Positions 1 to 8,664 of a stretch of DNA of 50,022 nt are shown piece after piece. The notes under the pieces were generated by a model. It did no database searches, was not told the origin of the DNA, and worked only from the letters and a program-made list of their open reading frames with translations. Location: NCBI GenBank assembly GCA_023426375.1, contig JAFAAV010000139.1, positions 1 through 50,022 on the forward strand, read 5' to 3'. Within the stretch, counting starts at the first letter, position 1. Each line of letters begins with the position of its first letter. Source of the stretch: Actinomycetes bacterium (GTDB lineage Bacteria; Actinomycetota; Actinomycetes; Actinomycetales; Micrococcaceae). A program made the translations under genes and the position numbers.

Positions 1-77
1 TAATGCGCTACCGATCCGGAAACGCACCGGGGGTCTAGGGGCTCTCCGGAAGATCTTGATCCGAGAGGACCACCACT
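1..77. other. Window edge and leader of MFS gene
   Basis: No gene can be recognised in these bases. A purine-rich GAGAGGA at about 61-67 sits some ten bases before the ATG at 78 and is the likely ribosome binding site of the transporter. I see no convincing promoter; it may lie outside the window. Confidence 0.5.
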
Positions 78-1463
78 ATGAGCAACACACTCGTTGCCGC
101 GGACCCGCGAAAAGAGGCGAGGACCGCTGCCTGGGTTGCTGGCATCGCCTGCACCGCACTGATTTTCGACGGCTTTGACCTCACCATCTACGGAACCGTT
201 CTCACCACGCTGATGGCGGATCCCTCCCAGATCGGCGCGCTGGATGCAGCCACTGCCGGCACCTTGGGTTCCTACGCGCTGATCGGCGTGCTCATCGGCG
301 CCCTGATCTGTGGCTCCATCGGCGACTACGTGGGTCGTCGCCGCATCATCCTGGTGGGCGTTGCCTGGTTCTCCATCGGCATGTTCGTCACCGCGCTCTC
401 CACTTCCATCTTCGCCTTCGGCGCGCTGCGTCTGATCACGGGTATCGGCCTGGGCGCGATCCTCGCCACTGCCGGTGCCACCATTGCGGAGTTCGCTCCT
501 GCCGGGCGTCGTAACTTCTACAACGCCATCGTGTACTCGGGTATCCCCGCTGGCGGTGTGCTCGCTGCTCTGCTGGGCATGATCCTTCTTGAGCCCCTGG
601 GCTGGCGCGGCCTGTTCATGATCGGCGCGACTCCCATCCTGTTCCTGCTGCCCATTGCGTTCTTCAAGCTTCCCGAGTCTCCGCGTTGGCTGCTGTCCCG
701 CGGTCGTCGTGAAGAGGCTGAGGCCGTGTCCGCCAAGACCGGCACGCCCTTGCTGGAGGAAGTCGTCGTCCAGAAGGCCGGCGCTACCCCTGCCAAGACC
801 GGTTTCGCAGCAGTGTTCTCTCCCCAGTTCCGCCTGGGCGCCATCCTGCTGGGCTTCATGTCCTTCTCCGGTCTGCTGCTGACCTACGGTCTGAACACCT
901 GGCTCCCCAAGATCATGGAGAGCTACGGCTACGGCAAGACCTACTCGCTCGCGTTCCTGCTGGTGCTCAACTCCGGCGCTGTGATCGGTGGTGTGGTGGC
1001 CTCCAAGCTGGCCGACCGCCGCGGCCCGCAGTTCATCGTGGCTACGACGTTCGTGATCGCGGCCATCACCCTGGTGCTGATGACCTTCCAGTTCCCGCTG
1101 CCGGTGCTGTTCATGTTCATCGGTATCGCCGGTGTGGGCACCCTGGGTACTCAGGTGCTGATCTACGGCTTCACCTCCAACTACTTCACCACCAACGCTC
1201 GTGCCGCAGGTGTGGCATGGTGCTCCGGCTTCGGTCGACTGGGCGGCATCTTCGGACCGCTCATCGGCGGCTGGTTGGTAGCAGCCGGCCTGGGTGGCGC
1301 CACCGCGTTCTACATCTTCGGTGGTGTGGCACTGTTCGGTGCACTCGTGACCGTGTTGGTTCCCCGCCAGAAGGCCGTGGAAGCAGCCAAGGAAAAGGCA
1401 GAGGAAATCCTGGAGTCCACCGACCACCAGGACACCAACACTCCCTCGACCGTCCTGAACTAA
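78..1463 (+). CDS. MFS transporter, aromatic acid:H+ symporter (AAHS) type
   Basis: A 461-residue major facilitator superfamily permease with about twelve hydrophobic segments, presumably a proton symporter in the cytoplasmic membrane. The N-terminal DGFDLTIYG motif (about residues 31-39) resembles the DGFD motif in the first helix of the AAHS family (PcaK, BenK type), and the loop between helices 2 and 3 carries GDYVGRRR, the MFS motif A. PESPRWLLSRGR sits at the start of the central cytoplasmic loop, as in sugar and aromatic-acid permeases. ATG at 78 is chosen because of the GAGAGGA upstream. The C-terminal 30 residues are charged and cytoplasmic. No aromatic catabolic gene is near, so the substrate (for example a benzoate-like acid) is inferred from family only. 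A strong terminator follows. Confidence 0.85.
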   Translation: MSNTLVAADPRKEARTAAWVAGIACTALIFDGFDLTIYGTVLTTLMADPSQIGALDAATAGTLGSYALIGVLIGALICGSIGDYVGRRRIILVGVAWFSIGMFVTALSTSIFAFGALRLITGIGLGAILATAGATIAEFAPAGRRNFYNAIVYSGIPAGGVLAALLGMILLEPLGWRGLFMIGATPILFLLPIAFFKLPESPRWLLSRGRREEAEAVSAKTGTPLLEEVVVQKAGATPAKTGFAAVFSPQFRLGAILLGFMSFSGLLLTYGLNTWLPKIMESYGYGKTYSLAFLLVLNSGAVIGGVVASKLADRRGPQFIVATTFVIAAITLVLMTFQFPLPVLFMFIGIAGVGTLGTQVLIYGFTSNYFTTNARAAGVAWCSGFGRLGGIFGPLIGGWLVAAGLGGATAFYIFGGVALFGALVTVLVPRQKAVEAAKEKAEEILESTDHQDTNTPSTVLN

Positions 1464-1539
1464 CTTTCCGGGAACGACAGTCGGCCGGCGCACTAGCGAG
1501 CTGATCACCGACTGCCTCGGGAAACTCAAGAAACACCAA

Positions 1540-1576
1540 GGGTGCCGTTGCTCATTGCGAGCAGCGGCACCCTTCT
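1540..1576 (+). terminator. Rho-independent terminator of MFS gene
   Basis: A 14-bp stem (GGGTGCCGTTGCTC with GAGCAGCGGCACCC, one G-T pair) closes a five-base loop and is followed by TTCTTGTG. It lies 76 bases after the transporter stop codon. Confidence 0.85.
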
Positions 1577-1609
1577 TGTGCGTGCTTGCCCTACCCCGCG
1601 CCACCTGAC

Positions 1610-1690
1610 GCGCCGCTGGAACCCCAGTGCGCACCTGAGGGGCCGTTGGAACCTTTCTGGCCCCACCAAAGGGTTCTAAGAAAACCTGGC
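1610..1690 (+). repeat. Structured repeat copy 1 (boxes A, B, C)
   Basis: First copy of an element built as box A GCGCCGCTGGAACC (1610-1623), 12 bases, box B TGAGGGGCCGTTGGAACC (1636-1653), 17 bases, then box C GGGTTCTAA (1671-1679), an inverted echo of the end of box B. The spacings of 12 and 17 are the same in all three copies of the window. In this copy the B/C hairpin has decayed beyond TTCTAA. Confidence 0.75.
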
Positions 1691-1776
1691 GCGTGCTCGA
1701 CGGCGTTTACGTCACCTCACACGCGCGGCCTCACCTCGCCAACGCCGTTCGGGAAGCACGGGTCGACACGTCTGGT

Positions 1777-1857
1777 GCGCCGTTAGAACCACCGCAGGCA
1801 CCTGAGGGGCCGTTGGAACCTCTCTAGCCCCGCGGAAGGGTCCTTACAAAACCTCAG
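1777..1857 (+). repeat. Structured repeat copy 2 (boxes A, B, C)
   Basis: Second copy, 167 bases after the first and in the same direction: box A GCGCCGTTAGAACC (1777-1790), 12 bases, box B TGAGGGGCCGTTGGAACC (1803-1820), 17 bases, and a degenerate box C GGGTCCTTA from 1838. Box A is an exact reverse complement of 3199-3212 on the other side of the nuclease gene. Confidence 0.75.
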
Positions 1858-2114
1858 GCGGGTTCGACGGCGCTCCCGGAACCTCACATGCGCGGCCTTC
1901 CCTCACCGACGCCGCTTGCTGCCCCTTTGCCGCTACTCCGCCAATTGCTGCACAGACTTCGTTCCGCTAACGACGTCGCTCGGCTCGTTCCCTTTTCGCC
2001 TCACCGTGCGGAGGGGACTCCACAGATGCCCCGTCGGCAACGTTCGGGGGCAAAAGAGGCTTGGTCTGGGGATTAAGCGACCGAGCGGCGTCGAAAATTT
2101 CTAGGGTCCGTTTC

Positions 2115-3146
2115 ATGCGAACTCTCGAAGCCATGGACCTGGGACCGAAACTCACGGTGCTGAGCGCCCGCGACTGGGAACGACGGCCGAGGGACCTTAG
2201 GCGCAGGCCGTACATGCAGCAACTGGCCAGGGGAGCGTGGGTGCGAAGTGCGGAACCACTGAGCGTTCAGCAACGATCGGTTCTGCTGCGGGACCATTTA
2301 GAACGGCACGACGGACAGCTGGCCATCACGGGACTCACTGCGCTCGACTTGTTGAACCTGCCTGCCAATCAGGTCTACGGCTGGGAAGAACGCCTCTTGG
2401 GCCACGCCGCAGCACCGAGATCCCGGGAGTACCTGGTTCGATCGCACACCCCACACCTGGCATGGAGTGGCACGCGGTTGGCATCGAGTCAGAAACTGAC
2501 GAGGGTCTCCAAATCGCTGGGGCTGCCTGTAATCGTCGGTCCGTGGGACTGTCCGTTGACCCACCCGCTGGAGGCACTCGTGGTGGCGGCTGCGGTGCTT
2601 CCGTTGTGGCGGATCACTGCATGTTTGGACGCACTCATATCGCAGCGAATCACTGCGGAAGGTCGCACGGTGCTGGAGCAACTGACTATGAACGAAGTGG
2701 TTGTACTCCTGGATCGGCTTCAACCCCGTGCGCAAAGCGTGGTGCGTGTTCGGCAAGCGTTGGCGTTAGCTCAGGGACCCACCATCTCGGCCATGGAAAC
2801 TCTGCTCCGACTGGTAGTTCTGACATGCGGACTGCCGCCCATGGAAACGAACCACCCGGTACTGATGGACGGCAAGTACGTGTACCCGGATCTCGCGTGG
2901 CCTGCGGAAATGGTAGCCCTCGAATACAACGGGAGACCTCACTGGGAGGACGGCAGGGTCTACGGAGACGAAAATTACCGGATCCAACGTCTGCGCGATC
3001 ACGGGTGGCAGGTCCGCGTGGTGGTGCTCGACGACCTCAGAGACCCCAAACGACGCAGGGAACTGCTGCAGTGGCTGTTCCACCACCTGGATTCCGCACG
3101 CGCCAAGCGTCAACAGAGCCAGCAGCAACACGTGAGGGGCCGTTAG
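2115..3146 (+). CDS. Solitary PD-(D/E)xK nuclease-like protein with AbiEi-like N-terminus
   Basis: A 343-residue soluble protein. The N-terminal part (about 1-90: DLRRRPYMQQLARGAW, then ITGLTALDLLNL) resembles the winged-helix AbiEi-antitoxin-like domain of an actinobacterial family of lone proteins. The C-terminal part has YPDLAWPAEMVALEYNG (D259, E270) followed by RIQRLRDHGWQVRVV, the pattern of a DUF559/Vsr-like PD-(D/E)xK fold; the usual EYDG is EYNG here. ATG at 2115 is the first ATG of the frame; a second at 2133 is possible and neither has a good ribosome binding site. It has no partner gene, and its stop codon TAG (3144-3146) lies within an inverted repeat copy. Activity and target are unknown; nuclease is inferred from motif only. 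Confidence 0.65.
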   Translation: MRTLEAMDLGPKLTVLSARDWERRPRDLRRRPYMQQLARGAWVRSAEPLSVQQRSVLLRDHLERHDGQLAITGLTALDLLNLPANQVYGWEERLLGHAAAPRSREYLVRSHTPHLAWSGTRLASSQKLTRVSKSLGLPVIVGPWDCPLTHPLEALVVAAAVLPLWRITACLDALISQRITAEGRTVLEQLTMNEVVVLLDRLQPRAQSVVRVRQALALAQGPTISAMETLLRLVVLTCGLPPMETNHPVLMDGKYVYPDLAWPAEMVALEYNGRPHWEDGRVYGDENYRIQRLRDHGWQVRVVVLDDLRDPKRRRELLQWLFHHLDSARAKRQQSQQQHVRGR

Positions 3147-3213
3147 AACCCTTCAGCCAGTGCAAAAAGGTTCTAACGGCCCCTCAAATGTGTTCCAGGG
3201 TTCTAACGGCGCC
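3133..3213 (-). repeat. Structured repeat copy 3, inverted, with perfect 18-bp hairpin
   Basis: Read on the minus strand from 3213: box A GGCGCCGTTAGAACC, 12 bases, box B TGAGGGGCCGTTAGAACC (3186-3169), loop, then box C GGTTCTAACGGCCCCTCA (3150-3133), which is the exact reverse complement of box B. This is the best preserved copy: an 18-bp perfect stem with an 18-base loop. It overlaps the last codons and the stop of the nuclease gene. There is no T-run after the stem, so it is not a typical terminator, though it may block read-through toward the convergent ABC genes. Confidence 0.8.
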
Positions 3214-3228
3214 TGAGACGCAGCGGGT

Positions 3229-4032
<804 letters not shown>

Positions 4033-4040
4033 CGTGGCTC

Positions 4041-4838
4041 CTAGGAGGACTTCTTGACGCGGTCGGTCTTGGTTTCAAAGCGGCGGGACAGGATGCCCAG
4101 CGGCACGGTGATGATCAGGTAGCAGATACCTGCCGCGACCAGCGGGGTCAGACCCGCACCGGCGCCGGAGATGCCTTCGCGGCCGAACTTGGTGAGCTCG
4201 TACTGTGCCAGTCCCATACCCAGCAGGTAGACCAGGGAAGAGTCCTTGGTCAGCAGAATGACCTCGTTGGTCAGCGGCGGCAGCACGATGCGCAGGGCCT
4301 GCGGAATCACGATGGTCACCATGGCTCGGGTGTGGGACATACCCAGGGAACGGGCGGCCTCGTACTGGCCCTTGGGCACTGCCTGCAGACCGGCGCGCAG
4401 GGACTCGGCGATGTATGCCGCAGCCACCACACCCAGCGCGATCATCACGGTCACGTAGTGGTTAAACCGGAAACCGAACGCCAGCGGGATGCCGTAGCCC
4501 AGGGCCAAGAACACCAGCAGCGCGGGCACGCCGCGGAAGAACTCGATGTACAGCGTGGCGATCCACCGGTACGGAGCCACGGAGGAGAGCTTCATGAGCG
4601 CCAGGATCACGCCCAGCGTCAGGCCCACGACAAAGCCCAGGGCTGTGTAGATCAGCGTGTTCTTGAGGGCGATGGTGATGATTCCGGGGAACTGATCCGC
4701 GATCACCGCAGGGTTGAACACTCGTTCGTACAGAACTTGCCAGTCCGCGAGTACGACCAGGGCGATCAACACCAGTACCAACACGGCGTACTGGATGCCC
4801 CTCGACAGCTTGGCGCGCTGTCGGGTGGTCATGGCCAT
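4041..4838 (-). CDS. Polar amino-acid ABC transporter, permease subunit
   Basis: A 265-residue HisM/GlnP-type permease with about five or six membrane helices. The EAA coupling loop can be read as EAARSLGMSHTRAM about 100 residues from the end, and the family segment EFFRGVPALLVFLALGYG is present. The start at 4838 (MAM) or two codons later (MTTRQRAK) cannot be separated; GAGGGAGAAAAC upstream suits both. It lies downstream of the binding protein gene, from which it is separated by 154 bases containing a strong hairpin, and just upstream of the ATPase. One permease gene in the unit suggests a homodimeric channel. Confidence 0.9.
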   Translation of the reverse strand: MAMTTRQRAKLSRGIQYAVLVLVLIALVVLADWQVLYERVFNPAVIADQFPGIITIALKNTLIYTALGFVVGLTLGVILALMKLSSVAPYRWIATLYIEFFRGVPALLVFLALGYGIPLAFGFRFNHYVTVMIALGVVAAAYIAESLRAGLQAVPKGQYEAARSLGMSHTRAMVTIVIPQALRIVLPPLTNEVILLTKDSSLVYLLGMGLAQYELTKFGREGISGAGAGLTPLVAAGICYLIITVPLGILSRRFETKTDRVKKSS

Positions 4839-4915
4839 CAGTTTTCTCCCTCAGTCATCACAAAAGTCATCACAAAATTCTCGATCCATGGTCTCGCACT
4901 GTGCTGACAATGGAC

Positions 4916-4942
4916 GTGCCGGGCGAGAGACCCGCCCGGCAC
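4916..4942 (-). other. Intercistronic hairpin between binding protein and permease
   Basis: A perfect 10-bp stem, GTGCCGGGCG with CGCCCGGCAC, around a seven-base loop, between the binding-protein stop and the permease start. No T-run follows on either strand. Such hairpins between the first and second genes of importers often stabilise the upstream message, so the binding protein can be made in excess; that role is inferred here. Confidence 0.7.
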
Positions 4943-4992
4943 CCCTTGCCGATCACATCAGAACTGGTTCTGGACTCGGCCTGGAAACTGGA

Positions 4993-5763
4993 TCAGAGAC
5001 CGATCCATTCTTCGCGCATCTTGTCCATGGTGCCGTCCTCGTTGAGGCGGTCCAGGGTCTTGTTCACGGAGTCGAGCAGTTCGGTGTTGCCCTTCTTCAC
5101 GGCCACACCCAGGTTTTCACCGGTGTCAACGGTCTCGACGATTTCCAGGTCTTCGTTCTCGTTGGCACGATTGCCCAGCGTGGAGATGTTACCGGACACG
5201 GCCTTCACACCACCGGTCTCCAGGGACTGGAACATGAGCTCCACGTCCTCGAACTGCTGGATGGTCGCGCCCTTTTCCTCGGCGTACTTCTCACCGGAGG
5301 TTGCCTGCTGGGCTCCCACGGAAGCGTCACCGATGGAATCGAAGCTGGTGATACCGGAATCCTTGGTGGTCAACAGGCCGATTTCGTCGTTGAAGTACGG
5401 CTTGGAGAAGTCCATGGAGGCTTTGCGCTCGTCGGTGATGCCCATGCCGGAGATCACCATTTCGCACTGGTTGGTGTCCAGGGCGGCGCCGGATTCCAGG
5501 GTCTCGAAGTTGGCCTGGATGAATTCTTTCTCCTTGCCGAGGTCCTTGGCGATCTCATCGGCCAAGGCCATGTCGAAGCCCACGACCTCGCCGTCGCGCT
5601 CGAATTCGAACGGGGGGTAGGGCGAGTTGGCGCACACGGTGATCGTGCCGCCCTCGCCGCCCGCCTCGGAACCGGAATCGGATGTGGATTCGCAGCCGGT
5701 CAGGATCAGACCGGTTGCGGACAGCACAGCCAGTGCGGGCATTACACGGCGAAGCTTGGACAT
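4993..5763 (-). CDS. Polar amino-acid ABC transporter, substrate-binding lipoprotein
   Basis: A 256-residue extracellular solute-binding protein (SBP family 3). The start MSKLRRVM at 5763 follows GAGGGAGATCCC; a longer frame beginning at 5784 contains that ribosome binding site and is rejected. A type II signal peptide ends in the lipobox LTGC, so the mature protein is a lipoprotein starting with Cys-Glu-Ser and a Ser/Gly/Glu-rich linker. Family features are ANSPYPPFEFE, VGFDMALADEIAKDLG and CEMVISGMGITDERK. It is the promoter-proximal gene of the import unit and captures a polar amino acid outside the membrane. Confidence 0.92.
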   Translation of the reverse strand: MSKLRRVMPALAVLSATGLILTGCESTSDSGSEAGGEGGTITVCANSPYPPFEFERDGEVVGFDMALADEIAKDLGKEKEFIQANFETLESGAALDTNQCEMVISGMGITDERKASMDFSKPYFNDEIGLLTTKDSGITSFDSIGDASVGAQQATSGEKYAEEKGATIQQFEDVELMFQSLETGGVKAVSGNISTLGNRANENEDLEIVETVDTGENLGVAVKKGNTELLDSVNKTLDRLNEDGTMDKMREEWIGL

Positions 5764-5864
5764 GGGATCTCCCTCGAAAAACAATAACGCTATCTAGTTT
5801 GTGGAAAACCTTACTACGCCGTTATTTCTTGTGACCCCAATCCGGGTGGAATCACGCGAGGGAA

Positions 5865-7262
5865 TCAGGCGCGCGTAGCGGGCAGCGCTTCGAGCATGGG
5901 ACGCAGTTTCGCCCAGGTTTCGGCGAGTTCGGCCTGGGGATCGGATTCCGCGACGATTCCGCAGCCGGCGCTCACACGAGCTCGTTGGGCATCAGTCTGG
6001 ACTGCACCGCGCAGTGCGATGCCCCATTCACCGTTGCCGGAGGCGTCCAGCCAGCCCACGGGCCCGGCGTAGAGACCGCGATCCATGCGTTCCAGATCCT
6101 CGATGACTCCGCCGGCGACCTCGGTGGGGGTTCCGCAGACGGCCGCGGTCGGGTGCACGGCCTCGGCCAGTTCCAGCGGGGAAGGCAGGGTACCGTCCAC
6201 GCCGGTGCGCAGCTGCGCGCGCACGTCGGAGGCCAGATGCCACACGTTGGGCAGCGCCAGAATGAACGGTTCCTCCTCGCCGTGGACGGTTTCCGCGTAC
6301 GGGGACAGCCCCGCCAGGAGGGAATCCACGGCGAACTTGTGTTCGCGCTGTTGCTTGTCGGAGCCGCCCAGCGTCACGCCCGCGAAGTCCTCGGGGTTGG
6401 CGCCGTCCGGAAGATCGTGCCGGTCCAGTGTTCCGGCGAGCACGCGAGCTGACGCGGTGCCCTGTTTCACGCGGATCAGCATCTCGGGCGTCGCTCCCAA
6501 CAGCCGCCCGGCGTCCACGTCTTCGGAGCCGCCCAGTCGCACGCAGTACGTCCAGCACGAGTCGTACCGGTCACTGAGCCGGGCGAGCACCGCACTGAGA
6601 TCGATGGTGCGCCCCACATCCACCAGCACGTCGCGCGCGAGCACCAGTTTCTCCAGGTCACCGGCCTGAATCATGTCCACACCGTCCGCCACGGCGGCCA
6701 TCCACCGCTTCTCGTCCAGGGCCCCAGGTGTCGCGGTGGGGTACGACGACGCCGCTCCGGGGGTTTCCGTCGCATCGTGGGTTTCAAGCGCGGCGGGGGA
6801 CTCGAGCACGAGAGCCCGCCAAGCGGCGTCGACGTCGGACACCGTGAGCGCGTCGGAACCGGGACGGATCAGGGTGACCCACGCGCCGAGTTCGTCGGAA
6901 CCAATCACGAGTTCCGGGACCACGAGCCCGGAATCGGCGGTCGATGACGGTGAGAACGCGAACGCGCCGAACGCGAGCAGACCGGTGCCGGGACGGTTGA
7001 CGCGATCGTCCACCGTGGCGGCGTCGCGCACCGCGTCCCACCAGACACGGGCGGACGTGAATCGGGTGCCACCGCGCACACGGAACTCGGCGGTACGCCC
7101 CAGACCGACCAGACCCTGACCGCGCAGGATCCACGTCGCAGGATCTCGGCTGCCCAGCAGACGGCGGACGTCCGGGTGGGTGGCGAAGTGGGCGGCGGCC
7201 CGCACGTCGGAGGCGGGCACCGTGAGAACACTCATGCTGGGTGGGGGCGTATCGATGGTCAT
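5865..7262 (-). CDS. menF: Isochorismate synthase (MenF-type)
   Basis: A 465-residue chorismate-binding enzyme that converts chorismate to isochorismate, the entry step of menaquinone synthesis. The C-terminal chorismate-binding domain is complete: LLGATPEMLIRV, then LAGTLDRHD, HKFAVDSLLAGLSPY, HPTAAVCGTPTE, MDRGLYAGPVGWLD and VSAGCGIVAESDPQAELAETWAKL. The N-terminal 190 residues are less conserved, as usual. The start is placed at ATG 7262, giving MTIDTPPPS; MSVLTVP at 7235 is an alternative. The much longer open frame upstream overlaps the divergent reductase gene and is not coding. The divergent neighbour is a quinone-modifying reductase, which supports a menaquinone role over a siderophore (EntC) role; no siderophore genes are nearby. 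Confidence 0.9.
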   Translation of the reverse strand: MTIDTPPPSMSVLTVPASDVRAAAHFATHPDVRRLLGSRDPATWILRGQGLVGLGRTAEFRVRGGTRFTSARVWWDAVRDAATVDDRVNRPGTGLLAFGAFAFSPSSTADSGLVVPELVIGSDELGAWVTLIRPGSDALTVSDVDAAWRALVLESPAALETHDATETPGAASSYPTATPGALDEKRWMAAVADGVDMIQAGDLEKLVLARDVLVDVGRTIDLSAVLARLSDRYDSCWTYCVRLGGSEDVDAGRLLGATPEMLIRVKQGTASARVLAGTLDRHDLPDGANPEDFAGVTLGGSDKQQREHKFAVDSLLAGLSPYAETVHGEEEPFILALPNVWHLASDVRAQLRTGVDGTLPSPLELAEAVHPTAAVCGTPTEVAGGVIEDLERMDRGLYAGPVGWLDASGNGEWGIALRGAVQTDAQRARVSAGCGIVAESDPQAELAETWAKLRPMLEALPATRA

Positions 7263-7370
7263 TGTCCTCAAGCATAGGACGGCCGGGGGCGGAGAAAGCT
7301 CACCGGCAATGACACAATGGACGACGGACCGAGCAGTAACGGCTAAGGGCACACGGAGGGCCACGGCAGA

Positions 7371-8642
7371 GTGAAGGTATTGATCAGCGGGGGAGGACCC
7401 GCCGGAGCCACCGCAGCCTACTGGTTGGCCAGCCAGGGAATCTCCGTCACGGTGCTGGAGAAGACCAGCTATCCGCGCGAGAAGGTGTGCGGTGACGGAC
7501 TGACCCCGCGCGCCGTGAAGCAGATGCAGCTCATGGGCCTGCCCCACGACAGCGAGCACGGGTACAAGCGCAACCAAGGGCTGCGACTGGTAGCCGACGG
7601 TCGCACCGTGGAATTCCCGTGGCCCGAACTCACCGACTTCCCCTCGTACGGACTGGTGCGCACGCGCGCCGGATTCGACGAGGACCTCATTCGCCACGCT
7701 CAACTCGCCGGAGCCACCGTGATCGAGCACCGTTCCGTGCAGGACGTGTTGCGCGATGACACCGGGCGGATCATCGGCCTGCGGGCCACCGTGATGGACC
7801 CGGCTACCGGCCGCCGCACCCAGGAGACCGAGGATTACCACGCGGATCTCGTGATGGCCGCTGACGGCAACTCGACCCGGACCGCCATGGCCGCTGGGCT
7901 GCACCGTCGCAAGGACCGCCCCATGGGCGTGGCCGTGCGCACTTACTACCGCTCCCCGCGCTCCGAGCTGGACTGGATGGAGGGCTGGCTCGAACTCGTG
8001 GACGGCACGGACCCCAAGCGCTCGCTGCTACCCGGTTACGGCTGGGTGTTCGGCGTGGGGGACGGCACCGCCAACGTGGGCCTCGGCATCCTGGACACCT
8101 CGCCCGCCTTCGGGAAACTCGACTACCGTGCGGTGCTGCGCGACTGGGCCGCGTCCATGCCCGCGGAGTGGACCTTCGACCCCGAGCACCAAGAAGGCCG
8201 TGTGGGTTCGGCCGCCCTGCCCATGGCCGCCAACCGCACGCCGCACTACATCCCCGGCCTCATGTTGCTCGGTGATTCCGCCGGGCTGGTGTCCCCGTTC
8301 AACGGCGAGGGCATCTCCAACGCCATGGAATCCGCGCTGTTCGCGGCCTCCTGCGTGGTCGACGCCGCAGGGGCCCACGGCCCGCAGCAGCGGGAGAACG
8401 CGCTGGCCCGGTACCCACAGCTCGTGCACAACGAGTGGGGTGCGCACTTCGTACAGGGACGCGCGCTCGCCGAGCTCATCGGCCACCCCGCGCTCCTGAG
8501 CGTGGGGGTGCGAGCCGGTATGCGCATGCCCCAGCTGATGCGATTCGCGGTGCAGATCATGACCGAGCTCTCCGATCGCCCCGCCCGGACCATGACCGAC
8601 CGTGCCGTAGCGCTCATCGATGCGCTCACACCCGCCCGCTGA
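7371..8642 (+). CDS. Geranylgeranyl reductase family FAD-dependent oxidoreductase (MenJ-like)
   Basis: A 423-residue FAD enzyme of the geranylgeranyl reductase family. The N-terminus has the dinucleotide-binding motif SGGGPAGATAA (residues 6-16), followed by LEKTSYPREKVCGDGL with the conserved Cys-Gly-Asp-Gly; a second FAD motif is LLGDSAGLVSPFNGEGI. In actinobacteria such enzymes (MenJ) saturate one isoprene unit of the menaquinone side chain. That role fits the neighbours: menF divergent, a polyprenyl diphosphate synthase directly downstream. The GTG start at 7371 follows CACGGAGGG by about ten bases. Reduction of a phospholipid chain is the main alternative. Confidence 0.82.
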   Translation: MKVLISGGGPAGATAAYWLASQGISVTVLEKTSYPREKVCGDGLTPRAVKQMQLMGLPHDSEHGYKRNQGLRLVADGRTVEFPWPELTDFPSYGLVRTRAGFDEDLIRHAQLAGATVIEHRSVQDVLRDDTGRIIGLRATVMDPATGRRTQETEDYHADLVMAADGNSTRTAMAAGLHRRKDRPMGVAVRTYYRSPRSELDWMEGWLELVDGTDPKRSLLPGYGWVFGVGDGTANVGLGILDTSPAFGKLDYRAVLRDWAASMPAEWTFDPEHQEGRVGSAALPMAANRTPHYIPGLMLLGDSAGLVSPFNGEGISNAMESALFAASCVVDAAGAHGPQQRENALARYPQLVHNEWGAHFVQGRALAELIGHPALLSVGVRAGMRMPQLMRFAVQIMTELSDRPARTMTDRAVALIDALTPAR

Positions 8643-8650
8643 ATTGTCGA

Positions 8651-8656
8651 TAGAGT
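8651..8656 (+). promoter_or_regulatory. -10 box TAGAGT, leaderless start
   Basis: TAGAGT matches the actinobacterial TANNNT -10 element and ends eight bases before the GTG at 8665, so a transcript from it would begin at or within a base or two of the start codon. No clear -35 is seen. Confidence 0.45.
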
Positions 8657-8664
8657 GGTACACC

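Larger units (their letters stand above)
1610..1920. repeat. Diverged 167-bp tandem duplication
   Basis: Bases 1610-1776 and 1777 to about 1920 align without gaps at a constant offset of 167. Matching anchors are CCTGAGGGGCCGTTGGAACC (1634 and 1801), TCGACGGCG (1698 and 1865), the CCTCACAYGCGCGGCC block (about 1715 and 1882) and ACGCCG (1742 and 1909). The duplication therefore covers more than the short repeat and is old enough to have diverged. The stretch from 1577 to 2114 has no gene that I can support; 1921-2114 shows only the presumed leader of the nuclease gene. Confidence 0.75.

Noticed and set aside
1577..1930. Possible CRISPR-like array at the repeats
   Set aside because: Only two tandem units with a 167-base period, diverged along the whole unit, and no cas genes; spacing and unit length do not fit CRISPR.
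3133..3186. Perfect hairpin read as a simple terminator of the nuclease gene
   Set aside because: There is no T-run, the stem starts before the stop codon, and the same boxes occur upstream of the gene, so a repeat element explains it better, though it may also stop transcription.
7263..7904. N-terminal extension of the isochorismate synthase frame
   Set aside because: It overlaps the divergent reductase gene and shows no family similarity; the enzyme is full length from 7262.
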